Made by a program: the position numbers and the translations under genes. From Misgurnus anguillicaudatus (taxonomy: Eukaryota; Chordata; Actinopteri; Cypriniformes; Cobitidae), in NCBI RefSeq assembly GCF_027580225.2, contig NC_073337.2, positions 14,242,001-14,306,000 on the forward strand: DNA of 64,000 bases, given 5' to 3'. The stretch's first letter is position 1; each line of letters opens with the position of its first letter. The notes beneath the pieces are model-generated. The model made no database searches and was not told the origin of the DNA. It was given only the letters and a program-made list of their open reading frames with translations. Shown here piece after piece: positions 1 to 13,100 of this stretch.

Positions 1-1064
1 TTCATCAATTAAAAAGTATTACGAACAATTTTAGTAATTTTACAGTTTTATAGTGTTTAAAAAATAACAATATTGTATTGTATTTAATATTTAATGGACT
101 AATCCCATGAAGCACTTATAGTACTTAAGTACAAAATACAATTTATTAGATTTGTCAATATAAATTATACTACAGCGTTCTTGAATGAGTGATTGTGATT
201 GGCTGGCTGCAATTATTTTCAGATAACGCACGACTAGTCCAGGCTTGTTGTCCGCATTATAGCTTTATATTACGTTGCAACATATAAATCGCTATAATGA
301 AGTTCACAACTGAGAAAGAGTCACTACATCCCAACGTTGAAGACAGGTAATCACACACTTTTAAGGTTTGTTTCTCATTCACGCGCAAATATCTGTATTA
401 CACCAACAAATGCCTAAAAACCGTTAGTAGTTTAAAATATCTGTCAGCGACCATGGGGATACATCGACGTCGAGCTCGCTGGTTCTTTGCTGTCATGATT
501 ATATTAAATATAGCTGCATTTTAAAGTCAGGACATGTTTGGTACTCCACGCAGATTGAATTTGGATGTAAACGTGCTTTAATCCAGTAAAAACAGCTCCC
601 CTCTTTGACCTGTATGTGTTTATATGGCGTTGTTGACGGTCATTGCAGCGTCTGTAGCTATGCTAACAACGACATCGTCGGCGTACAACAGTTCTCATCA
701 TAAGAAAGTTTTAGGGAGAAAACCACGATGTTTATGTCAAAACACGATAAATGTATTGTTGTGTCAGTTAGCTAAGCTTGTTGTAACAATATTGATCCAT
801 TTTTAAGACTTCACCACACAGACTTATCAGTCGTTCAGTAATCTCATGAGCTCACTGTTTATCTTATGAACGATGTAATTCATTAACATTATTAGTACAA
901 AATGACTTCATATATTATCTAAAAATATACAGTGTATATATCTGTAAATTCCTACAAAAGCAGTAGTACAATAGAGTAGTATGTCCACATCACTAGATAT
1001 AATTTATATACTTCAAACACTGTATATGAGTGTATGTGTCGTTTTTTCAAAATGTTTATGTACA
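1..1064. other. Sequence downstream of itih5, no gene seen
   Basis: AT-rich DNA beyond the itih5 3' end. No homology-supported exon is visible. Bases around 170-300 resemble 10820-10975, and share the phrase 'cttgaatctgatt' type with 19855-19920 and 20525-20600, so part of it is an interspersed repeat. Confidence 0.5.
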
Positions 1065-1070
1065 TTTATT
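1065..1070 (-). promoter_or_regulatory. Candidate itih5 poly(A) signal
   Basis: AATAAA on the minus strand (TTTATT on plus), about 38 bp past the itih5 stop. It would give a very short 3' UTR, so a more distal site is possible. Confidence 0.4.
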
Positions 1071-1107
1071 TGTGTCATCATGAGGCTTTAGTCCAGATAT
1101 GTGCGTT

Positions 1108-4100
1108 TCAGTGTGTGTTTGTTCCATTAGCCCCGTATCCTGTGTCAAACAGGTGTGACACCACATAATCATTGTACTGTCCGTCAATCAATTTAGCTGC
1201 GTTGTTTTTGGCAAACCAGCAGTCTACCGTCTGCTTTCCAGAGTAGATTCGCCTGCTTTTCTTCATGACGGTGACCGTTCGATCCTTTAGCTTCAACGCG
1301 GGAAAACTGGTCAGCGTGGTATTTTTTTCTTGTGTTTCGTGTGTGCTGTTTTTTCCAGCCATGCTGAAGTTTCCTGGGATATGGGTCAATGTGACGTCCT
1401 CGTTCATGAACTGACCTGTGAACACAGAATTATTTTTATTTTATATTGTACATAAAAATAAGTTTTATTGATTAGTAATAAACTCATGAGTTACAAACCC
1501 TAAATAGCTGCCTTGTCTAAACAGCATTTTAATAAGGCATCATTGGTGCACTCCTGACTGTTTCTTATGGTAGGCAGAATCATAATGCTGTTTGGTTAAA
1601 TTCAAAGCTTAAAGGAACAGTATGTAAGAACTTTATATCAATTAAACATAAAATGGCCCAGATATGTCACTAAACGTTAAGAAATCATTTTAATTTCAAA
1701 TACTTATATCACTGACAACAGTGGTCCGGCCAGGATATTGTCATTTAAAAAGTGGAGTTGCAGCCCTCAACTGATGTTTATGTTGTCATTTTGTGTACTG
1801 GCCACCAGTTGTGTGATTGCAGTACCAATTTTAGCCACAAGTTTTGTGATTGCAGTACCAGTTTTGACCACAATCCTACATACTGTTCCTTTAAATTTGA
1901 AGTATTCTTAACAGGGAAGGCAATCCCAGAATGTCAATTGGCACTATTTATTCACTTATGTGGTTTTATTTTTAGAATCTTTGGTCTTAGGACCTTGGTA
2001 TACCTATGGCAATTTCTGGGTGTTTTGGGGTAGCATTTTAATGTGAGACTGTGAATACTTGTGAAGAAATAACCTAGAAAGTAGCTGCAGGGATGTCATA
2101 TTTCTGTAGGCCAATCTGGAAGTTAGCTTCACATGGGTCCCCTAAAAAAATCACTAGGATTTTTCAATAGGCTTTTGGATTATCGCAAAAAATAAGCCTG
2201 TGATCAACAAAAGTTTGTGATACTTTAAACCCCATTCACACAGCACTTTAGTCCCAGAATGTTTCTGTAAAATTGGAAGAGAGGCTCATGTGTGAACACA
2301 AATACGTCCCGTAAATGTTCTGCGATCGCTCCCGTAAAGAGGACCTAGTACCGTATTTTCCGGACTATAAGTCGCTCCGGAGTATAAGTCGCATCAGTCA
2401 AAAATCCGTTTTGAAGAGGAAAAAACATATATAAGTCGCACTACACGTCGCGTTTATTTAGAAAGTTATTTCACAAAATCCAAGCCGAGCAGGCTGAATA
2501 GGTGTCCGTACATGTTAAAGTAACATGAACAGTTATTTACACGATACACAATAGCATACAGAATTAACACAGGGAATTAAACGCAGATCAACATTCACAA
2601 CAAGAAATGTCGGCAAACTGGACTGAAGCAGAGGGCACGTCACATGTTTTTACGAGATCTTTAAGGTATGTGTGAATGCAAACACAGATGCCAGAAAATC
2701 ATTGGCAGTGTGAATGAACCAAATTCCGGATGCATTTTCTGTGTATTTTCCGTAATCTCTGTGTGAAAAGGGCTTTACATCTTTTGTCCTTCAAAGACAA
2801 TATTCCAAGACAAACGAACACAACTTTCATGAATTTTGAAGTCTAAATGCATTCACCAGAAGTTAAAAGATAACTTTAGGCTATAAGTGAACTACACCAC
2901 GATTGCTTGACTTCAACGTCATTACAACTAAGCTTCCTCTGTAGCTTTATTAAATACATGGTCCTTGATGTTTTGGCCTACAAATATGTCTCATCTCTTC
3001 AACTCTCTTTGGAGGAGCTCCAGGTCACACCCACCTACTGCATTGTGTTGGACCTAAGGCAATTATCTTGTAAAGTGTGTAACAAGTAACTGAGTTTATC
3101 TGCAGTTTTCCCTTTGTTTCAGCTAGATTTAATTAATTTAGCTTGAAATATATGAAAAAAGTTAGCAATAGACTGCAAGGCAGGTCACTAGGTCATGAAA
3201 CAGAGGTGTGCTTACCTAACAACCCATGTGTTTCTTTGCTCAGTCCCTTACTGTTGGCGATGTAGAAGCCCAGGTGATCTCTCTGGTAGGGGGCTGGATT
3301 TTTATAATGGTGAAACAGGATGACGAATTTGATGGTTCCTTGAATGGTCACTGTGAGATTTTCGTTAGCAATGAGTACCACCCCCAGGTTTGCAGTTTCA
3401 ACAGATATACTGGAGCTAGATGGAAGGATCATTCGGTCACGGCCGTCCAGTATGACCTTCTGTGTGGTCACCTCTATGTAAGATCGACTCGGCTTGTTGG
3501 CTACTATAGTAATGGTGCTGAAGTACGTCCGCTGTTCTTTATGACTGCCGACTGGGGCCGGAGCACCGATCAGAGCGCCATTCACAGTCACACCTAATTG
3601 ACACACAAGCACATGCATGTATACATAATCATTAGGAGCAGGTCAGCTATACAGACCATATAACATCTGCATTTAAGGCCTGTTCACACCAAGAATGATA
3701 AATAAATGTAACTATATTAGCATCCGCCCCAACGAACAGACAATAATAGTATATTCTAAACTGGCGCACTTCATTTTTACATTTTAAATGCGCAAACTCT
3801 TTTTAAATCAACATGGATTTTGATTCAACAGTTGCCTTTCTATACCCTATATATTGTGCAAATTGTAATTGCAAATCAAAAATACCCCCAATGGAAACAC
3901 GGCAATTACGCAAAAATAGTTTTTCACATTTACAGGTCACCTGACGTGCGTAAAAAGTCACGCAATCATAATTTAAAGACGCAAAACACCCACACTATAA
4001 TCTCCCAGAAACACCCCAGTACATGGCGGCTCCCAAGTGTAAGTGGTTTTCTTTGCCAATATTGCTTGGGCAACACGTCTGCATTTCCTTCGATTAAAAG

Positions 4101-7100
4101 ATGGGTGTGTTCCACTTCATGCATGCACTGCCAGGCGAATGACAACATCTGCCTGTCGGGCTGGGCAGTGCCGCATCAAGTCAAACGCAAACTGATGGCT
4201 AGTCTAGTGGCTGCGATACTTAAAACATCTTCTCTTAAAATGACTTTTTTATCTTCCTTGATATAAATAGGCCTTATGTATTAAACAATTTAAGGAATGT
4301 AATAAAAGTATTTTGCAACAAATTTAATGCATTTTTTACATTTAGAAAATAATGTATGGTTTAATAAATATTTAAAAGTTAAAGGATTACGCCACCAAAA
4401 AAATCCCGATAATTTACTCACCCCCATGTCATCCAAGATGTTTATGTCTTTATTCAGTCGAGAAGAAATTAAGTTTTTTGAGGAAAACATTTTCTCAATT
4501 TACTGTAATAGACTTTATTGCACCTCAGCAGTTTCAATGGATTTTAAAATCGCAGTTTCAACGCAGCTTCAGATGGCTTCTAACTATCCCAACCAAGGCA
4601 TAAGCGTCTTATCTAGTGAAATGATCGTCATTTTCGCAAAAAAAGTACTTTTAAACCACAACTCCTCGTCTTGCAATAGCCGTGTGATGCGCCAGCTTGA
4701 CCTAACGTAAGAAAAAGAAAGAGCACCTTTCTGACATTGTTGTATGTGGAATGGTACTTATTAATATCTTTTTGTCAGTTTATTGTTTAAAATGGTCTGC
4801 AAGTGTGTGTTTTTACATATGTAACGCATGACCTTTCGACGTTTAAAACCCTTTGAAGCTGTGTTGAAACTGCAATTTTAACTCTTTTCCCGCCATTGAC
4901 GATTTAACTCATCAATAAAGAGAAAACGCTTCCCTGCCAATGACGAGTATTTCCAGCTTTCTGCAATACCACTATTATAATACCACTCTTTCGCAAACCC
5001 GGAAGTATCGCCCTAGGGCAATACTTTGAATATGTTTGTGTATGTTTTGAGGATTTTTAATCTGATCACTATCAAAAGTCTTTTACAAAAATTGAATTAT
5101 CTCAGCTTTTTGCTAAAAATTGTGTGTTTTTGAAGAAACCTACCCTTATTTGAGAGGTGATAAAAAAGAACTAATGTGAAGGTAGGATTTTTTTTTGAAA
5201 GCAGGGTCTGTTCTTTCATTTGATATGTTGCATGTTTATATATTTTAAGAAGAATATTTCCTGGAAGGCATTAAACTTTTGTGACAATCATGAAAAATGC
5301 TAGCGCTGGCTTTATTTAAAAAATGCTGCCGGGGAAAGAGTTAAACCTGCATTGAAACTGTAAACTGTTGAGGTCCAATAAAGTCTATTAAATCCTGGGA
5401 TATTTTCCTCAAAAAAATGTAATCCCTTCTCGACTGAACAAAGAAAGACACAAACATCCTGGATGACATGGGGGTGAGCAAATCATCAGTACCTTTTATG
5501 TAAGTGGATTATTCTTTAAACTATTAAAATGAATTAATCTTGAATCTATTTATTCAATCTGGAAAATTGGCCAACATAAAGCCCACTAAATAGCAAAACA
5601 AATGTGACATCACAGTTTTGTTTATTATACAAAAGTTGTTGACGTGGTTGTGCAGTTTACCAGAGTTTTTATGATCAGACACCAGTCTCAGAATGTGGCC
5701 TGGCTCTCCATTGATGTTGAAACACACTGTCAGTTTACTGTGGGGAAACTCCACCACAAAATGAGGATCACCATCAGCTACAGACAGATAAAAACATAAC
5801 ATAATAGATAGACAATAGAAGTTGAAGTAATACATATCAAATTAAAGGAACAGTATGTAAGAAATGTATATCAATTAATCATAAAATGGCTCTGATATGT
5901 CACTAGACATTAGGAAATCATTTTCATTTCAAATACTTATATCACTCCCAACAGTGGTCCGGCCAGGATATTGTCATTTAAAAAGTGGAGTTGCAGCCCC
6001 CAACTGATGTTTATGTTGTCATGTTGTGTATTGGCCACGAGTTGTGTGATTGCAGTACCAGTTTTAGCCACAAGTTTTGTGATTGCAATACCAGTTTTGG
6101 CCACAATCCTACATACTGTTCCTTTAACCATTTGAATAACATTTTTGGAGTTATGTTCCTGAAACCTACGTCAGTAAACTGTCTCAGCAATTTTGCTCTT
6201 TCCACATTCACATACATGTAGAGCTGAGGTCGCATGACAAGTAAATCAACTTGTTGCAAGAAGGGCTTCTGTTCCATGGCTCAATATATCATAGTAGATA
6301 TCTAACCGCCAAACCACAGCTCTGTCACTTTTACTACTGTATATTGCACTAAAATACCAATGGCGGATGTCCCAGTTTATTACCAAATGCTAGACTTGAA
6401 ATATAGTTGTCAGATTATACACGCATTTTATGTACGACACAAACAAGCCCTGTGGTTTTATGGCTCACGTTCATGAACGCGCGGTTCTCCTTGTGCAACA
6501 TTTTATGAAATTGATAGACACAAGAACTCTTCAGAGTTTGGAGATTCAACACAAGGACAGTTTTACTTGTCTTATAATGCAATGCAATAATGCAGAACTG
6601 TACCTGGGGCCGGATTCACAAAACATTCTTAAAAATAAAAATCTTCTTAATTGCCATTTTTATCTTAAAGCAACACTATGTAGTTTCCATGTAAAAATGA
6701 CTTACAGCTCCCCCATGTGGTTGAAAAGCGCAATAGTGCCTGGTATCAGACACTCTTCTGCAGTCAGGGGGAGGGGCGGGGCTGTGTTTCCTACACTCCA
6801 CCGCCACTTTCAGAGTGTGCTTGTAGCAGCTAGGAGGCTGCTCAGGTTGCAGCAACAGTACAATTTGTCCAGTTAAAATAATTTTAGAGACATTATAGAA
6901 CAGCTAAAAGTTGCTCTAAGCGGGTGGCGAACCGAAAATGCGAGTTAAGCGCTCCGAAACCGTGGGCACGCTTGAGACAAAGCTGTGGGCTCGGAGACTG
7001 AGGCACGCACGCCCAGAGCGCTCGACCCGCATGACGGACCGATTGGGATATTAGGAAATTATATTTACTCATACTAGCTGGCCTCTGTTACAACAGCGAA

Positions 7101-10100
7101 TACCACCCTTTAGTCTTAATGCATCACTCGTTTGTAGCGCGTTAATGATCGCAAGGTAGTGAAAAGATTAAAGTTACCTCATTAGCAGGGTATCATAATT
7201 AATTTCAAAGCTTGTCATTTTATTCTTAAGACACAAATTTAAGATATTCTTAAGAAAAAATGTAGAACTTAAGAAATGTTCGAGAATTGCACTTAGGAAC
7301 ATTCTTACGAACTTCTTAAAATTGATCTTAAGAACTTTCTTATTTCTTGTCTTAAGAATGTTTTCGTGAATCCGGCGTGTTTAACCCTTACACAACATTG
7401 TCTACATCAGTAGTGTAGGCTATAACTAAAACACCTAATAATAGTTTTCCCCCATAATGATCCCAGTCTTTTCCCATCACCTCCCCCCTATACAGTGGTA
7501 CTTCAATTAGAACCCATAAACATCTCTCAGTAGCAATTAGGTTGGCTCTGATGAAGCCCCTTTTACCTGAAGAGAACAAATTACAAGCTACCCCGACGAG
7601 ACGATGTGCTTTTACATTATTACTGCTTTCAACACTCGCACACATTCTCACTGAAATGCATAGCAGATGTAAAAAAGAAATGGATAAATACCGGATGTTT
7701 TGGATAAGGTGACAGACGTTTTGAGTTTGTTACCACCACCTGCAGATAAAAGGGAGAAAATTAAATTGGCATGGATTATTTGAAAAACTATTTATTCATT
7801 TTCAAGGTTGACTGCATGTGTAACGAGAACCTTATATTTAATCAAAACCAAATGTTTTACTTGCTGTCCAATTTAAATAAACACACTTGTTGCCTGGACG
7901 ACTCCAGTACTTGGCTTGGCTGGTGCATTTCTGTAAAGGCTCTGGGGCGTTAGACTGTTGTCATCGTCCGACAGCTGACTGGATGATTCAGGAGGAGGCG
8001 GGGCTTCGGTGGGCTCCGCCTCTGCTAAAGTTCCATCGGCCAAAACTTTGGGCTGTTCCACTATCATTTGCGTCAGTGGTGTGAAGAAGTTATACGTCAA
8101 TGAAAGATTTCTCGCATGTTCTGTGTAGTTTTCTCTTTCTTCACTTGTTTGGCTGCGGATTCGCCCCTTTAGTCCATCTTTAACGCTCAGGTATCCCCAC
8201 AGTCGTTCTACATAACTATCCGCATTTGCACCGACTTCCGCCTCTGCCAGCCGTCTTTCGGTGACTTGCTCCTGTTCACGTAAAGACACTTCTTTCTCTA
8301 GCTTAATGCTTCGCTCACTGTTGATGGCTGTTACTTGGACGTGCAGTGAGTCTGAGCTGCGATTGGTCAGTTTTCCGGCAACCACGAGTTCGGAGCCGTT
8401 GAAGTAGTTTGTGAAAAGATTTTGGGTGATGTACTCCGCAGCATCCTCAGAGTATTCAACTCGGATGTCAGATAACAGCGGTGTGCCAATTTCAGCGTAG
8501 AAGCTATAAAGAAAAAATAGGTCAAGGATTAATGGCGATAGGACCGGATGAAGAAATAAGGTTACAATGGCCCTGTGTTGCCTCAGACTTTGGGTTAATA
8601 AGTCATATTTTCTGTGGGTTCAACTTGTTGAACTTGTAGAGTGGGGCCTGACTTGTTAAACCTTGTGTAAAGAAATCTGATCTTTTCTGGTGCTGCATGA
8701 CTTTTAACCTTTAAACTTGACTTTGTTTTTTCTTCACAAGACAGAAAAATATTAAAATTCTGAATCAACCCTTTTTCATATTTTACCTGACCAAGCTGTG
8801 TAGCATCGTGTTATAATGAAAACATATCAGGCATTAAAATTTGTTTTGCATATTTTTTTGCGTATCTGACTGAATTTGTTAAGTTGTAGTATGAGCAGAA
8901 AATAATGAAAACCAGCCTTAAATATTTTTTGCAGATTCAAACCACATATGAATGCTATAACATTTTTGGTAATGGATTTCATAAGACGTGCACAGTAGTC
9001 TATACAGCTGTGTCTGAATTTATTTCCTCATTATTTTCCAATGTAGTGAAACATCATGGCATGTGCTTGTAACAAATAGAATGAGAATGAATTAGTAAAT
9101 GTCGGATGAAAATGTTCCCCCTGACACAATAATAAATCACAGGTCGTCATTTTGTGTAGAAAATGAGCGCCTGGGACTTTCTGGTAAAATTGTAATTTTG
9201 TTTTCCTTAAAAGAACAGACATCTGTTTCTTTAAAAAGAAGAAGGGATTAACCCTTTAATCAGTTCTCAGACTAATGTGAATGTGTTGATGTAATTTTTT
9301 TAGTCTCAGTTGTACCTAGAATGTGTATGTAAAGTTTCAGCTCAACACACCACAGATCATTTGTTATAGCATGTCCAAAATAGGGCTTGTGTGGTAACCG
9401 CAATCCCGTTATTACAGCGCTACTGAAATACTAACTGCATGGGTTATAAGCAATCGCAACAACCCTGCTCTTCACGTTAAATTCATGAAGCTATGCCCTT
9501 CGGTGGCTTTATTATTAACTAACTAAACACTTTACTTTCATCTGGGCATTTAGATAAACAAGTTTTTTGTTAAAAGATTATTCCATTTTCTTAAAAGAAA
9601 AATTCAGATAATTTACTCACCACCATGTCATCCAAAATGTTGATGTCTTTCTTTGTTCAGTCAAGAAGAAATTATGTATTTTGAGGAAAACATTGCAGGA
9701 TTTTTCTCATTTTAATGGACTTTAATAGAGCCCAACATTTAATACTTAACTCAACACTTAACAGTTTTTATCAACGAAGTTTCAAAGGACTATAAACAAT
9801 CCCAAACGATGCATAAGGGTCTTATCTAGCGAAACGATTGTCATTTTTGACAAGAAAAATAAAAAATATGTACTTTTAAACCACAACTTTCCGTCTAGGT
9901 CCGGTCCAGCGCGACCTAACGTAAATGCGTAGTGACGTAGGGAGGTCACGTGTTACATATATAAAACGCAAATTTGCGGACAATTTTAAACAATAAACTG
10001 CCACAAAGACATTAATTAGTATCAGTTGACATACAACAACATAGAAACGGTCCTCTTTCTCAACACTTGTAAACACTGGGGCGGAGTTTCGCGTTCGTCC

Positions 10101-13100
10101 TCTTTGACCTCTTGACGTCATGACGTATTGCGTGGGGTCAGCTGGCGCATCACGACCGGATCTACATGACAAGAAGTTGTGCTTTAAAAGTGTATGTTTG
10201 TTATTTTTATTATCAAAAATGACAATCGTTTTGCTAGATAAGACCCTTATGCCACGTTTGGGATTGTTTGTGGTCCTTTGAGGCTCCGTTGAAAAAAACT
10301 GTTGAGTGTTGAGTATTGAGTGTTGGGCTCTATTAAAGTCCATTAAAATTAGAAAAATTCTGCAATGTTTTCCTCAAAAAACATAATTTCTTTTCGACTG
10401 AACAAAGAAAGACATCAACATTTTGGATGACATGGTGGTGAGTAAATTATCTAGATTTTTCTTTTAAGAAAATGGACTAATCCTTTAACAATATCTGCCG
10501 GAAACATTATAAACATGATGATCATCTGTCGACTTGAGTGTTTCAGCACGTCCTCTACTTAATTACAGAGAGTCTGCTTTATTAACGACTTTTCATTTGC
10601 TCCGCGTCCGCTAAAAGTTTTAGTTCTGTACTTTTCTACTCGCATAAATTTCTACATATATTTGAACAAGGAACACACAGGATAGTTCATTCTTATGGAT
10701 AGCATTTTAGCTTGTTATGAAATGATGATAAAATCTGAATGACTAAAAATGATCCCTCCAACTTAATTTAGCCTAAATAATGATTGGTTCGTTTTTACAC
10801 TTTATAGATACACGTTAATTTATCTACTATTATACTACGTGTCCGTTGAATGCTTGAATCTGATTTGCTGATGAACTTTCTGAGGTGTCTAATTATTTTC
10901 TGGGATACGCACAGCGAATGTAGTTCCAGGATTGGACCGCATTACAGTTCCATATCACTTCGCATACTGCTCTGGTTTAATTAGGGATTAAAAAAGGAGT
11001 GGGGGGATTTTTTCTAGCGTGGTTTTGTTCACGCACTGCAAAAACACATTTATGTTCAAACACCTTTTTGGATTTTGCATAACACGGGCCCTTAAAACAG
11101 TAAGTCAATGCAGGACATGCTGAGTAGCCAGTCTTAAAAATAGCCAGTAGTGTTTTGTTTTACGCCACCACAGACCAGTAAAACCACATTTGACAGCTTG
11201 TAAGAGCCAAAGCTGTTTAAAAATGAAGAGATTTAATATGAAACTTTTACTACAATGAAAATAATAAAGATGTAAGCTTTTAAACTGTGTAGATGCTAAA
11301 CGGGTTGGATATGTTTTGTATTTGGCATAGATTTGTGCATATATACTGTAATCCACCAAAGTCCCTTTAGGAAGATCGTGCCAGTTGGCGGCCATGTTTA
11401 CACCTCCAGGCAGTTGTTTCAGTCAATTTCAATCTACTTTAATGGGGAAAAAACTGATATCTCTAAAATCAATCAAACCACAACTTTAGATTATTCAGCT
11501 CAAATTGCCCCAAAAACGTCTTTTTAAAGGTTTCAGCTAGATTTCAAATACCACCTTTTTTGTGTGGCCTCAGACTCTGCCCATACATCGTGTCAAATTT
11601 GGTAAAAATATCTTGTTTTGTTAAGGAGTTATACGCATATATGTCTAAAAATGCAAAAAAGTAAAAGTAAAGTAACACTTAGGTTTTTTTACATTTTTCT
11701 GCCATTTCTGATGGGATTTTTGACATTTCGTCATTAGTAGTCCAGATGCTATTGTTTTGTTCTTCCTACGGTGGTTTCGAGTCGATCGGAATAACACTCC
11801 TGGAGATATTCGTAATGGCGGTCTCCAAATTGTAAAGTCGGGATTACATTTTAAGATTAAAGATTAATGTGTTTGTAGCAATGGTTTTAGTAGTATAAGG
11901 CATACAAATCTTTACAGACGGAGTACCTTTTAATGGTTATCACATGTTACTTACCCTTTGAGCATGGCACTGGCATCAGCATCTTCTGGGATTCTCCTCA
12001 TGGTTCCGCAGTTCTCTAGGGACATCCTCTCCAACAACTTGTAGTCCACATCATCACCCATCCCAATCGTGAAGATGCAGAATTTCTCTTGCACTGCAGC
12101 TTTAGTGTTTCCAATGATGGTTGGGCTCTGGACCACTCCCACTGTTGGCCGGCCATCAGTGAGAAAGATGATGAGCGAGACGCTGTTGTGATGGGTCTCA
12201 TCTTTGCTGGACAGGTAGTCCCTTAACAAAGCTGAGCTCGTCTGAATACCATTGTTAATATCAGTGCCTGAGAATGCAATTTAAATGAAAGCAATGAATG
12301 AGTTTTTAATAAACAAGCTTGTTTGAAAATGTGTTTCAAATTAGATGAAAGACTCACCCAAAAATAAAAATTCTTTCATCATATAATCACTCTTACTTGC
12401 ATTAGGAATGTTTAAATAATAATTTCCATATGACAGTCAAAAGTACAAAAAAGACAAAGCATAAAAGTCATAAATTACAGTATCAGACTTTGTGAGGTAC
12501 AAACCTAAATTATCACTGCATAAAAATACTTTCAAAATTTTCTCCCCTTGTGTTTCCCAGAAGAAAAACCAGCATATGAGTAATAATGAAGTAATTTTGG
12601 GAGGGTGTTTCTACCTCCAGTGGGTGAAATCATGTAGATGAACTTCTTGGCATCCCGTACATTGTTGGGTGTGACAGGCACCAGCTTGCCAGGCTGCCAC
12701 ACACGGATGCGATTGGAAAAAGTGACAAAATTGAAGTGATCGTTGGGACGCAGCTCGCGTAGGATTGTGAACAGAGCGTCCTTGGTCTGGGTGAGAAATG
12801 ATAAAAATCAAACTTTTGAACTTTGCCATTTTGTTGGATGAAGTGCGTGCATGCGTATCTATGAGGTCAGAGGAACCAGCTGTGAAAAATGTGTTAGTAT
12901 GATTCCTCTCGACTTTGTGTCCATTTAATTCTTACTGAAACTGTTAAACAGATTTGATGCTTCATTCAATAATAACCATACTGTATTTACCTGTCTCATT
13001 TTAGTCCCAAGCATAGAGGCGCTGGTATCAATCACGAATACAACGTTCTTAGGCACGACAGGCAGGTCTTTGGGAGCAAAGTAGTGCACGAAATGTCCAT

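Noticed and set aside
624..806. Plus-strand 60-codon frame near the left edge
   Set aside because: Low complexity, no family similarity, no supporting signals.
3226..3597. Plus-strand open frame of 123 codons
   Set aside because: It is antisense to itih5 exon 12, whose minus-strand reading matches the ITIH family throughout.
9876..10343. Minus-strand open frame of 155 codons
   Set aside because: Lies entirely within a family A foldback element; similar shadow frames occur in other copies (30287-30541, 4327-4710).
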